Assembly: GCF_003205495.1 (NCBI RefSeq)
Contig: NZ_QJRX01000003.1
Location: 310,001 to 374,000, forward strand
DNA length: 64,000 nucleotides
Direction of reading: 5' to 3'
From: Aquipseudomonas alcaligenes
Lineage (GTDB): Bacteria > Pseudomonadota > Gammaproteobacteria > Pseudomonadales > Pseudomonadaceae
A program made the position numbers and the translations under genes. Below, one piece after another: positions 25,201 through 32,493 of this stretch. Within the stretch, counting starts at the first letter, position 1. Each line of letters begins with the position of its first letter. The notes under the pieces are model-generated. The model saw nothing but the letters and a program-made list of their open reading frames with translations, did no database searches and was not told the origin of the DNA.

Positions 25201-26186
25201 CCGGCAGTCTGGACGACAGTGCCCGTGATCGTTTCGGCGGCGGTCCGCAGGCGACGCTGGACAACCCGGGCATGTCGCCGGGTTCGCAGAAGGATTCCGG
25301 TGTCGGCCTGGCCGTGGCCTTCGAGAATCCCGGTGCGGGCCTCAAGGCTGACATCGGCACCACGCCGCAGGGTTTCCTCTACAGCACCGCCGTTGGTGGC
25401 GTCAGCGTCGAGCGTGCCGTGCCCGGCAACCCGGACCTGCACTGGAGCGTCGGCGTATCGCGGCGCGCGGTCACCGACAGCCTGCTGTCGTTCGCCGGTG
25501 CCGAGGACAAGCGTACCGGGCAGAAGTGGGGCGGCGTGACCGCCAACGGTGGGCGTGCCCAGCTGGCCTTCGATGACCGCGAAATGGGCGCCTATGCCTA
25601 TGCCGGCTGGCATCGCCTGCTCGGCAACAACGTCGAGGACAACGACCGGGTCGAGGCGGGCACCGGTGTCTACTGGTACCTGCAGAACGACGAGCAGAGC
25701 CAGGCCACCATCGGTCTCGACCTGCTCGGCATCGGTTATCGCGAGAACCTCGGCTACTTCACCTATGGCCACGGCGGCTACTTCAGCCCTCAGAGCTTCT
25801 TCGCCCTGGGCGTGCCGGTCAGCTGGGCGCAGCGTTATGACCGTCTGAGCTTCCAGCTGCGCGGCTCGGTCGGCGTGCAGGCGATCAATCAGGACGAGGC
25901 CGACTTCTTCCCCGGCGACCGCGCGAAACAGGCCGAGGCCAGTCGTGCGCTGGGCTACGAGGCGGTCTACGGCAGCGATAACAGCACCGGTATCGGCTAC
26001 AACCTGGCCGGCGCCGCCGAATACCAACTGGGCGACCACCTGTTCCTCGGTGGTCACGTCGGCGTCGACAACGCCCAGGACTACCGCCAGTGGAACGGCG
26101 GCCTGTACCTGCGCTACATGCTCGAACGCATGACCGGCCCGATGCCGCTGCCCGTTTCTCCCTATCAATCCCCCTACGCGAAATAA
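22197..26186 (+). CDS. bcsC: BcsC, TPR scaffold and outer-membrane cellulose exporter
   Basis: This 1329-residue protein has a signal peptide (ending GGAQA), a very long array of TPR repeats to about residue 820, a Pro/Ala/Thr-rich linker (about 830-945) and a C-terminal beta-barrel domain. The barrel shows alternating aromatic strands and ends in YMLERMTGPMPLPVSPYQSPYAK (split here by domain). The TPR part reaches through the periplasm and the barrel forms the outer-membrane pore. Both are typical of BcsC, but the proline-rich linker is longer than I would expect. GGAG precedes the ATG, which lies inside the bcsZ 3' end. It corresponds to WssE. Confidence 0.94.
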   Translation: MFRYRPLTLALLAALAHGGAQAEGSDAQRLLIEQGHFWQAQDKPKRAGEVWQKLLLIDAAQPDALYGLGFIAVKDGDLASAGGYLQRLQAIQPLPRQALLLEQDIRLADPANQKLLDEARLLVESDQRAKAAEVYRRALGGKPAQGQIGLEFYNNLGYVDAHWAEARSGMQRIQREYPDDPYAALFLAKHLARNQGAREEGIRALAKLAEREDIGGDADESWRLALTWIGPPNKAQQPLFEQFLKTHPDDEEIRALLVKGRTQPASAAAAWRRDPQLDRGLKALEKGELQVAERELSAYLEKHPKDPDALGGLGILRQRQERFEDAELLLTRAVKGGGGRAWQSALDDVCYWSLLQRARDNIANARNADARQQLEQARRLKPKDAEAVLSLAELQAQQGELAAAEAGYRQALQLGQQQARALRGLVQVLGGQGKADEALRELDKLPKAEREKIGSLSQLRAEQALQRARAAEQHGDSAGMRRELENALRDDPNNAWARFALARLYVDLGAVDEARSLVDGLLQTQPNDRDALYTSALLSMQLGDWRKAQATLARIPRDARNSDVSRLVAEVDFNLQMQEIEELNRSGRRAEARAFLGRIEPLAQGKPARLASMASAYADADDPQRAMVIMRDLLARSPRNDLSLTLSYAGVLLRAEQDTEVAAILRDLQGRSMTVEQRKQYDDLLFHYRVRQAEQLRLRGELAAAYDTLAPALALRPLDPLAVSALARMYGANGNTAKALELFKPLVQRHPQDANLQVGAADMAAQQAENGYAEERLEQALKLAPNDVDILTTAARVYRYLGRTGTAAELLGKVVAQEKREQTPSYAASTRPASAPANPFAGVGSLAAAPAAIPDPVSTLPAPVERPTLALDDIPAPASSQPRAPARAELPVTTTRDSLLALEPAPAPTTTLVAAEPVSANPFLPGAEEEPDPRAGMSEAARALDDILQQRSAYVVQGVTVRTNDSESGLSKITDVQAPFEASMPLGDNRLAVRVTPVSLNAGSLDDSARDRFGGGPQATLDNPGMSPGSQKDSGVGLAVAFENPGAGLKADIGTTPQGFLYSTAVGGVSVERAVPGNPDLHWSVGVSRRAVTDSLLSFAGAEDKRTGQKWGGVTANGGRAQLAFDDREMGAYAYAGWHRLLGNNVEDNDRVEAGTGVYWYLQNDEQSQATIGLDLLGIGYRENLGYFTYGHGGYFSPQSFFALGVPVSWAQRYDRLSFQLRGSVGVQAINQDEADFFPGDRAKQAEASRALGYEAVYGSDNSTGIGYNLAGAAEYQLGDHLFLGGHVGVDNAQDYRQWNGGLYLRYMLERMTGPMPLPVSPYQSPYAK

Positions 26187-26194
26187 GGATTCCC

Positions 26195-26851
26195 ATGGCT
26201 TCCTCCCTGCTTGCCGGCCTGTCGATCCTGATCATTGGCGACAGCCATATGGCCACTCCCAACTACCTGATCGGCGGTCTGCACGACGACCTCACCCGCA
26301 AGGGCGCCAACGTCCATTCCATCGGTATCTGCGGGGCCAACGCCGGCGACTGGCTGAAAGTCTCCCCGGGCGGCAACTGCGGCGCGGCCGAGCGCCGTGG
26401 CAAGGAGCCGGCCCAGGTGCTGCGCGGCAAGGCCAGCACCACGCCGATCAAGGAGCTGATCGCCAAGGACAAGCCGGACCTGGTGCTGATCGTGATCGGC
26501 GACACCATGGCCGGCTACGACAAGCCGTCCTTCCCCAAGGCCTGGATCTGGCAGCAGACCACCAGCCTGACCAAGGCCATCGGCGCCACCGGTACCCAGT
26601 GCGCCTGGGTCGGGCCGAACTGGGGCACCGAGGGCGGCAAGTACGGCAAGACCTACGCCAAGGTGAAGCAGATGTCGGCCTTCCTCGCCGCCAACGTGGC
26701 GCCGTGCAGCTACGTCGACTCGCTGAAGTTCTCCAAGCCGGGCGAGTGGGCCACCACCGACGGCCAGCACCTCAACGTGCAGGGCTACCAGAAGTGGGGC
26801 GCGGCCATCAGCGCCGAGCTGGAGAAAGTGCGCAAGGGCGCCGCCCAGTAA
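26195..26851 (+). CDS. WssF-like SGNH hydrolase, copy 1
   Basis: This 218-residue SGNH/GDSL hydrolase has the nucleophile Ser17 in GDSH (15-18) and a C-terminal Asp189/His192 pair in TTDGQH. An oxyanion-type glycine lies in IVIGDTM. Its place between bcsC and the AlgF-like gene matches wssF of the P. fluorescens wss operon, whose product is thought to help cellulose acetylation. The hydrophobic N-terminus is the first beta-strand of the fold and runs straight into GDSH, so no cleavable signal peptide is apparent although acetylation occurs in the periplasm. It starts 8 nt after bcsC and is followed by a paralogue. Confidence 0.8.
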   Translation: MASSLLAGLSILIIGDSHMATPNYLIGGLHDDLTRKGANVHSIGICGANAGDWLKVSPGGNCGAAERRGKEPAQVLRGKASTTPIKELIAKDKPDLVLIVIGDTMAGYDKPSFPKAWIWQQTTSLTKAIGATGTQCAWVGPNWGTEGGKYGKTYAKVKQMSAFLAANVAPCSYVDSLKFSKPGEWATTDGQHLNVQGYQKWGAAISAELEKVRKGAAQ

Positions 26852-26891
26852 GCCCGGTATTCCTCTTTACGAACGATTCAAGGAGTTTCAG

Positions 26892-27551
26892 ATGTCTTCT
26901 TCCGTACTGGCCGGCCTGACCCTTCTGGTGCTCGGCGAGAGCCACATGAGCCTGCAGAACCACCTGACCGAGCCGCTCAACGAGGCACTGGTGGCCAAGG
27001 GCGCCAACGTGCACTCGATCGGCGCCTGCGGTGCCAGCGCGGCCGACTGGCTGGTGACCAAGAAGGTCGACTGCGGTGCCGTGCAGGACAACAACGGCAA
27101 GCTGGTACTCAAGGGCAGTGGCGCCACCACCACGCCGATCAAGGAGCTGATCGCGCAGCAGAAGCCGGATGTGGTGGTGCTGGTCATCGGCGACACCATG
27201 GCCTCCTACGACAAGCCGGCCTTTCCCAAGGCCTGGGCCTGGCAGAGCGTGACCAACCTGACCAAGGCCATCGCCGCCACCGGCACCAAGTGCGTCTGGG
27301 TCGGCCCGGCCTGGGGCAAGGTCGGTGGCAAGTACAAGAAGAATGATCAGCGCACCCAGTTCATGTCGCAGTTCCTCGCCGCCAACGTGGCGCCCTGCAC
27401 CTATGTCGACTCGCTGAAAATGTCCAAGCCGGGGCAGTGGGTGACCACCGATGGCCAGCACTTCACCGTGGCCGGCTACAAGGCCTGGGGCAATGCCATC
27501 GCCGAGGCGATGAGCAAGCTGCCGGCCGCCAGCCTGAAAGGAGGCAAATGA
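26892..27551 (+). CDS. WssF-like SGNH hydrolase, copy 2
   Basis: This 219-residue protein is a clear tandem paralogue of the previous gene, sharing LVVKGANVHSIG-like, TTPIKELIA, VIGDTMA and FLAANVAPC blocks. Its nucleophile motif is GESH rather than GDSH (Ser17), and the TTDGQH catalytic pair is kept. It again lacks an obvious signal peptide. A strong AGGAG ribosome site and a 40-nt gap separate it from copy 1, and its stop overlaps the AlgF-like start. The duplication suggests a heteromeric enzyme or split specificity in acetyl transfer (inference). Confidence 0.8.
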   Translation: MSSSVLAGLTLLVLGESHMSLQNHLTEPLNEALVAKGANVHSIGACGASAADWLVTKKVDCGAVQDNNGKLVLKGSGATTTPIKELIAQQKPDVVVLVIGDTMASYDKPAFPKAWAWQSVTNLTKAIAATGTKCVWVGPAWGKVGGKYKKNDQRTQFMSQFLAANVAPCTYVDSLKMSKPGQWVTTDGQHFTVAGYKAWGNAIAEAMSKLPAASLKGGK

Positions 27552-28210
27552 TGAAGCGCGCGCTGCTCGGTATGTTCGCTGTGCTGCCGCTGGGCCAGGC
27601 CCTGGCGGCGGAGATTCCGCTGTATCCCACCGGGCCCAGCGAAGATTCGGCCTTCCTGCGCTTCTTCAACGCTGGCGAGACGCCGCTGGAGCTGAACGCC
27701 GCCAACGGCGCCAGCCTGCGCCTGGAAGGCGAGCAGCGTGCCTCCGATTTCCTCACCGTGCCGGCCGGCAAGCCGATCCAGGGCAGTCTGAAGCAGGGTG
27801 ATGCGCAGCAGGCGCTGGATGTCAGTGTCGAGCCGGGCGAGTTCGCCACCGTGGTCGGCCTCGGCAACGGCAAGGAGCTGCGCCTGGTGACCCTGCGCGA
27901 GCAGCCGGACGACTTCAACGCCCTGAAAGCTTCGCTGGCCTTCTACAGCCTCGATGGCAGCTGCGCCAACGCCGGCCTGCAGGCCGCCGGGCGCAATGTC
28001 GACATCTTCAAGGATGTCGCCGAGGGCAGCCTGCAGCGGCGTTCGATCAACCCGCTGAAGCTGTCCGTGCAGCTGCGTTGCGGTGGTGCCGCCGTCGGCC
28101 AGCCGCTGGACCTCGGCCAGCTGGCCGCCGGCCAGCGCTACACCCTGTTCCTGGTGCCCTCGGCCCAGGGTCCGCGCCTGTTCCAGGCCGTCGACAACCT
28201 GGCCAATTAA
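27548..28210 (+). CDS. wssG: AlgF-like periplasmic polysaccharide acetylation protein (WssG)
   Basis: This 220-residue secreted protein has a signal peptide (MMKRALLGMFAVLPLGQALA) and weak similarity in layout to AlgF, the small periplasmic partner in alginate O-acetylation. The mature part is beta-rich, with LYPTGPSEDSAFLRFFNAG near the start. Identification relies strongly on position: it lies between the SGNH hydrolases and the MBOAT gene, exactly as wssG does. AAAGGAGG provides a strong ribosome site, and the start overlaps the preceding stop by 4 nt. Confidence 0.8.
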   Translation: MMKRALLGMFAVLPLGQALAAEIPLYPTGPSEDSAFLRFFNAGETPLELNAANGASLRLEGEQRASDFLTVPAGKPIQGSLKQGDAQQALDVSVEPGEFATVVGLGNGKELRLVTLREQPDDFNALKASLAFYSLDGSCANAGLQAAGRNVDIFKDVAEGSLQRRSINPLKLSVQLRCGGAAVGQPLDLGQLAAGQRYTLFLVPSAQGPRLFQAVDNLAN

Positions 28211-28219
28211 GATCCCGAC

Positions 28220-29635
28220 ATGGTTTTCGCCTCCCTCGAATTTCTCCTGCTGTTCCTGCCCACCTTCATGCTGGTGTATGCCCTGGTCCGGCCGGGGGGG
28301 CGCAACCATGTGCTGCTGATCGGCAGCTGGATCTTCTATGGCTGGCTGAGCCCGGCCTTCCTCCTGCTGCACGTGGTGCTGACGGCGGTGGGCTGGGTCG
28401 GCGGCCTGCTGGTGGAGCTGACCGATGCGCAGTCGCGGCGGCGCTACCGCCTGCTGACACTGCTGATCGTGGCCAACGTACTGGTGCTGTGCTGGTACAA
28501 GTACGCCAATATCCTCGCCGCGACCTTCAACGAGCTGCTCAGCGCCTACGGTGCCATGCCGTTCGAGTGGCAGAAGGTGGCGCTGCCGGCAGGCCTGTCG
28601 TTCATCGTGCTGCAGGTGATCTCCTACCTGGTCGACGTGCACCGTAAGGTGGTTCCGGTCGAGCGCAGCTTCGCCAACTTCGCCACCTACCTGGCGATGT
28701 TCGGCCACTCCATCGCCGGCCCGATCATCCGTTACGACTGGGTGCGCCGCGAGCTGGTGCAGCGCTACTTCAATCCACTGAACTTCGCCCTCGGCGCGCG
28801 TCGCTTCATGATCGGCATGAGCATGAAGGTGCTGGTGGCCGACAGCCTGTCGCCGCTGGTGGACGTGGCCTTCAGTCAGGCCAACCCATCCTTCGTCGAC
28901 GCCTGGATCGGCTGCCTGGCCTACTCGCTGCAGCTGTTCTTCGACTTCGCCGGCTACAGCGCCATGGCCATCGGCCTGGGCCTGATGCTCGGCTTCCACT
29001 TCCCGGAGAACTTCAACCGGCCGTACTGGGCGCGCAACATCCAGGACTTCTGGCGGCGCTGGCACATCTCGCTGTCCAGCTGGCTGCGCGACTACCTGTA
29101 CATCGGCCTGGGCGGTAACCGCCTGGGTACCTGGAAGACCTACCGCAACCTGTTCCTGATCATGGCCATCGGCGGCCTCTGGCACGGCGGCGACAGCTGG
29201 AACTACGTGCTCTGGGGCGCTGCCCACGGTATCGCCCTGTGCATCGACCGCGCCTGGAGCCGCGCCGGCCTGCCGGACCTGCCGGCGCCGCTGGCGCACA
29301 CGGTGACGCTGCTGTTCGTCTGCCTGGCCTGGACCCTGTTCCGCTCGCCGGACTTCGCCACGGCGCTGGGCATGTACGCCGGCCAGTTCGGCTTCAACGG
29401 CTTCGCCCTGGGCGATGCCCTGGCGGCGACCTTGCGCCCGGCCCACGGCATCGCCGCCGCCCTCGGCGTGGTGTGCCTGCTGCTGCCGCTGCTGCAGGCC
29501 CGTGCCGAGGCGCGCTTCGGCCACAGCCTGAGCTTCCGTGCGGTCGGCGCCCTGTGGCCGGTCGCCGGTTTCCTGCTGTCGTTCGCTCTGATCGCCAGTC
29601 GTGAAACCGTACCTTTCCTGTACTTCCAGTTCTAA
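28220..29635 (+). CDS. wssH: AlgI-like MBOAT O-acyltransferase (WssH)
   Basis: This 471-residue polytopic protein belongs to the membrane-bound O-acyltransferase family. The MBOAT core is visible: RYDWVRRELVQ, FFDFAGYSAMAIGL, NFNRPYWARNIQDFWRRWHISLS (as separate blocks), and the catalytic His in GGLWHGGDSWNYVLWG, followed by AAHG. It should pass acetyl groups from the cytoplasm across the inner membrane to the periplasmic AlgJ-like enzyme. It follows wssG by 9 nt. It corresponds to WssH of the acetylated-cellulose operon. Confidence 0.93.
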   Translation: MVFASLEFLLLFLPTFMLVYALVRPGGRNHVLLIGSWIFYGWLSPAFLLLHVVLTAVGWVGGLLVELTDAQSRRRYRLLTLLIVANVLVLCWYKYANILAATFNELLSAYGAMPFEWQKVALPAGLSFIVLQVISYLVDVHRKVVPVERSFANFATYLAMFGHSIAGPIIRYDWVRRELVQRYFNPLNFALGARRFMIGMSMKVLVADSLSPLVDVAFSQANPSFVDAWIGCLAYSLQLFFDFAGYSAMAIGLGLMLGFHFPENFNRPYWARNIQDFWRRWHISLSSWLRDYLYIGLGGNRLGTWKTYRNLFLIMAIGGLWHGGDSWNYVLWGAAHGIALCIDRAWSRAGLPDLPAPLAHTVTLLFVCLAWTLFRSPDFATALGMYAGQFGFNGFALGDALAATLRPAHGIAAALGVVCLLLPLLQARAEARFGHSLSFRAVGALWPVAGFLLSFALIASRETVPFLYFQF

Positions 29636-29647
29636 GGGGACGTCCGT

Positions 29648-30793
29648 ATGTCGAACAAAGACGCTTCCCTCGCCCCGGTGCCGCCGAGTGCGATGACCAT
29701 CCTGCTCAGTCCGGTGGCCGGGGTGGTGATGTTCGTGTTCCTGCTGGCCGGCCTGCTCAGCTGCCTGTGGGCCATGTTCGTCAGCGGCAAGGTGGACCTG
29801 CTGCCCAAGGAGCACGGCTGGGCAGCCATCCGCGAAGGCGAGATCACCCACCATATCGCCAGGGAACTGTCCCATGTGACGCTGGCCAGGAAGGCGGCCG
29901 ACCTGGAGCGCGCCGCCAGCTGGCTGCTGATCGGCGACACCGGCGCGCGCGTGCGCCAGGGCTGTCCGGGCTGGCTGTTCCTGGCCGACGAGAACCGCAT
30001 CCACCCGCGTGCCGAGGCCAATGCCCAGGCGCGTGCGCAGAAGGTGCTCGCCGTGCGCGACTGGCTGGCGGCGCGCAACATCCGCCTGCTGGTGGCGCTG
30101 GTGCCGGACAAGAGCCGGATCGCCGCCGACCAGCTGTGCGGCATCAGCCGTTCCGCCCAGCTGGCTGACCGCGCACAGCGCTGGCAGGCGCAGCTGCAGC
30201 AGGCCGGTGTGGCGGTGCTGGACCTGGCGCCGACCCTGCAGGCGCTCGGCAGTTCGGCCTACCTGCGCAGCGACACCCACTGGAGCGAAGCAGGGGCGCA
30301 GGCTGCAGCCCAGGCACTGGCGCCGCAGGTCGGCGTGCTCGGTGTGACCCCGACGCCGGCCCAGCAGCTCAAGCGCGAGCTGCAGGCGGAGGCGCCGCGC
30401 CCCGGCGATCTGGTGCGCCTGGCGGGCCTCGACTGGCTGCCGGAAGGCCTGCAGCCAGCCGGCGAACGGGTGGCCGAGTCGCGCTTCAGCAAGGTCGAGC
30501 AGGCCGAGGCGCTGAGCGAGGACGACCTGTTCGGCGACAGCCAGCTGCCCAATGTCGCGCTGATCGGTACCTCCTTCTCGCGCAACTCCAACTTCGTGGC
30601 CTTCCTCGAGCAGGCGCTGGGGGCCAGCCTGGGCAACTTCGCCAAGGACGGCGGCGAGTTCTCCGGCGCCGCCAGGGACTACTTCGCCAGCCCGGCCTTC
30701 CGCGAGACGCCGCCGCAGCTGCTGATCTGGGAGATTCCCGAGCGCGACCTGCAGTCGCCCTACCAGGACGACATCGAGCTGCCGGCGCTGTAA
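29648..30793 (+). CDS. wssI: AlgJ-like SGNH acetyltransferase (WssI)
   Basis: This 381-residue protein has an N-terminal signal anchor (about 17-42) and a periplasmic AlgJ/AlgX-type SGNH domain. The catalytic Asp209 and His211 lie in RSDTHWSEAG, and the nucleophile is probably Ser309 in IGTSFSRN. It should transfer acetyl groups to cellulose in the periplasm. It is the last recognisable member of the wss operon here; the second MinD-like gene (wssJ) found at the end of the SBW25 operon is absent. The gap to wssH is 12 nt. Confidence 0.9.
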   Translation: MSNKDASLAPVPPSAMTILLSPVAGVVMFVFLLAGLLSCLWAMFVSGKVDLLPKEHGWAAIREGEITHHIARELSHVTLARKAADLERAASWLLIGDTGARVRQGCPGWLFLADENRIHPRAEANAQARAQKVLAVRDWLAARNIRLLVALVPDKSRIAADQLCGISRSAQLADRAQRWQAQLQQAGVAVLDLAPTLQALGSSAYLRSDTHWSEAGAQAAAQALAPQVGVLGVTPTPAQQLKRELQAEAPRPGDLVRLAGLDWLPEGLQPAGERVAESRFSKVEQAEALSEDDLFGDSQLPNVALIGTSFSRNSNFVAFLEQALGASLGNFAKDGGEFSGAARDYFASPAFRETPPQLLIWEIPERDLQSPYQDDIELPAL

Positions 30794-30919
30794 TAACTTG
30801 TAATGAAAGTTCGCCCGGGGCCCGGCATGCGCTTGCCCCGGTGACGCGGTCAGATGCAGTGGGAGCAGTCCCGGAGCCGGCACTCGCCGGCGCCTTCCCC
30901 GCGGTCGAAGGAGGCCGCC

Positions 30920-31408
30920 ATGTCCCGTCTAGCCCTTGTCCTTGCAGTTCTGGCCCTGAGCCTCAGCGGTTGCGCCGTGTACGGTGGTGACTACGGTTAC
31001 CCCGGCCCCAGCGTGCGCTACTACGAAAGCTACCCGTCCTACCGCGTCTACTACTACGACGATGACCGCAACTACCATCGCTGGCATCGCGACCGCTATC
31101 AGGAGCGCCGCCATTCCCACTACGCGCCGGGCTACGACGGCCGCTACCAGTGGCAGGATGGCAGGCGCCACGAGCGCTACCGCGAGCATGACCGTGGCTA
31201 CCAGCCACCGCGCCATGGCTGGGACCAGCGCTATCACCAGCATGACCGCCGCGACCAGTCGTCCTGGCAGCGCCATGGCGGCCAGCGTTACGACGGCTAC
31301 CCGCGCAAGCACCAGGAGCGCCGCCACGAGCGCCAGCGCAGCCAGGAGCGCGAGCCGGACCGGCGCAGCCAGCGCGGCGATGGCCGCTACTGGGGGATTT
31401 CCAACTGA
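30920..31408 (+). CDS. Tyr/His/Arg-rich small lipoprotein
   Basis: This 162-residue protein has a lipoprotein signal peptide with lipobox LSGC (Cys at about 17). The remainder is low complexity, very rich in Tyr, Arg, His, Asp and Gln, with repeated forms such as YYYDDD, RWHRDRY and RRHERYREHD. I do not recognise a characterised family. The strongly basic, aromatic composition would suit binding of a polysaccharide or other polyanion at the outer membrane. This is speculation from composition and position, 126 nt downstream of the cellulose operon. GAAGGAGG is a strong ribosome site. It may have its own promoter. Confidence 0.75.
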   Translation: MSRLALVLAVLALSLSGCAVYGGDYGYPGPSVRYYESYPSYRVYYYDDDRNYHRWHRDRYQERRHSHYAPGYDGRYQWQDGRRHERYREHDRGYQPPRHGWDQRYHQHDRRDQSSWQRHGGQRYDGYPRKHQERRHERQRSQEREPDRRSQRGDGRYWGISN

Positions 31409-31441
31409 GTGACGGGTAGCGGGGAGCGTCCCGCTGTCGCC

Positions 31442-32332
31442 TCAGCGCGGCTCGACGAAGAGTTTCTGCACCGCCGAGAAGTCCAGCTTGCCGTTGCCCT
31501 GCTTGAGCAGCAGGCGATACAGCTGCAGCGCCAGCGCACCCATCGGCGTGCTGCTGCCGGTGGCCTGCGCCGCCTCCTGGGCCAGGCCGAGGTCCTTGGC
31601 CATCAGCTCGGCCATGAAGCCGCCGCTGTAGCCTTTCGACGCCGGCACGTTGTCCATCACCCCCGGCCAGGGGTTGTACTTCTCCAGGCTCCAGTTGCCG
31701 CCCGAACTCTGCCGCATGATCTCGGCCAGCACGGCCGGGTCCAGGCCGCTGGCCACTCCCAGGGCCATGGCCTCGGCGGTGCCGATCATGTGCACGGCAA
31801 GCAGCTGGTTGTTGCACACCTTGGCCACCTGGCCGGCGCCGTCGGGGCCGGCATGGAAGATGTTCTTGCCCATGGCGGCGAGGATCGGTCGGGCCTTTTC
31901 CAAGGCTTCGGCCTTGCCGCCGACCATGAAGGTCAGGGTGCCGGCGGCGGCGCCGGCGGTACCGCCGGACACCGGCGCATCGAGCAGGGCGATGCCGCGC
32001 GCGGCCGCCGCGGCATGCACCTTGCGCGCGGAGTCCGGGGCGATGGTCGAGCATTCCAGCACCAGGCTGCCGGGCGTGATCTTCTGCAGCAGGCCGTCAT
32101 CGCCCAGGTACAGACCCTCCACATGGCGGCTGGCCGGCAGCATGCTGACCACCACCTGGGCGTCGCGCACCGCCTCGGCGGCGCTGGCGGCAGGCTTGCC
32201 GCCGTCCTGGGTGAAGGCGTCCAGCGCCTCCTGCACCAGGTCGAAGGCGGTGACGGCAAAGCCGGCCTTGAGCAGGTTGCGGGCCATGGGCAGGCCCATG
32301 TGGCCGAGTCCGATGAAGGCGATCTGGGTCAT
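31442..32332 (-). CDS. mmsB: 3-Hydroxyisobutyrate dehydrogenase (MmsB-type)
   Basis: This 296-residue beta-hydroxyacid dehydrogenase has the Rossmann motif GLGHMG (8-13), the substrate-binding DAPVSGGTAGA block (118-128) and the catalytic Lys171 in GAGQVAKVCNN. In valine degradation it oxidises 3-hydroxyisobutyrate to methylmalonate semialdehyde. A close P. aeruginosa protein in the same gene order has been reported to act on L-serine derivatives as well, so the true substrate could be broader. It is the last gene of the block. The start at 32332 follows the family N-terminus MTQIAFIG. A longer upstream frame runs across the REP elements and was rejected. Confidence 0.88.
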   Translation of the reverse strand: MTQIAFIGLGHMGLPMARNLLKAGFAVTAFDLVQEALDAFTQDGGKPAASAAEAVRDAQVVVSMLPASRHVEGLYLGDDGLLQKITPGSLVLECSTIAPDSARKVHAAAAARGIALLDAPVSGGTAGAAAGTLTFMVGGKAEALEKARPILAAMGKNIFHAGPDGAGQVAKVCNNQLLAVHMIGTAEAMALGVASGLDPAVLAEIMRQSSGGNWSLEKYNPWPGVMDNVPASKGYSGGFMAELMAKDLGLAQEAAQATGSSTPMGALALQLYRLLLKQGNGKLDFSAVQKLFVEPR

Positions 32333-32387
32333 TGTTGTTCTCCTTGTACAGTCCCGGTGATGGTGTGGCCGCGCAGGGCCTTGTTCT

Positions 32388-32414
32388 TCCCTCTCCCGTG
32401 GACGGGAGAGGGGA
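32388..32414. repeat. REP-like CTCTCCC element
   Basis: A compact palindrome, CCCTCTCCCGT with ACGGGAGAGGG, lies between mmsB and the hydrolase gene. It is immediately followed by a second, unrelated REP pair. Confidence 0.75.
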
Positions 32415-32423
32415 GTGTCAGTG

Positions 32424-32485
32424 CGTAGCCCGGATGCAATCCGGGGCGCGGTTTCGGAGCTTTGCCGGATTTCATCCGGGCTACG
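32424..32485. repeat. REP pair of the GTAGCCCGGAT family
   Basis: CGTAGCCCGGATGCAATCCGG and its inverted partner ending CATCCGGGCTACG flank about 20 nt. This is a common pseudomonad REPIN-type arrangement. A single unit of the same family occurs at 47231. Confidence 0.8.
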
Positions 32486-32493
32486 GCTCGCTT

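Noticed and set aside
22149..26168. Minus-strand open frame of 1339 codons opposite bcsC
   Set aside because: It mirrors bcsC codon by codon, has no family features, and the plus-strand protein has signal peptide, TPRs and barrel.
27476..30883. Minus-strand open frame of 1135 codons opposite the acetylation genes
   Set aside because: Spans four well-supported plus-strand genes; no domain or start signal of its own.
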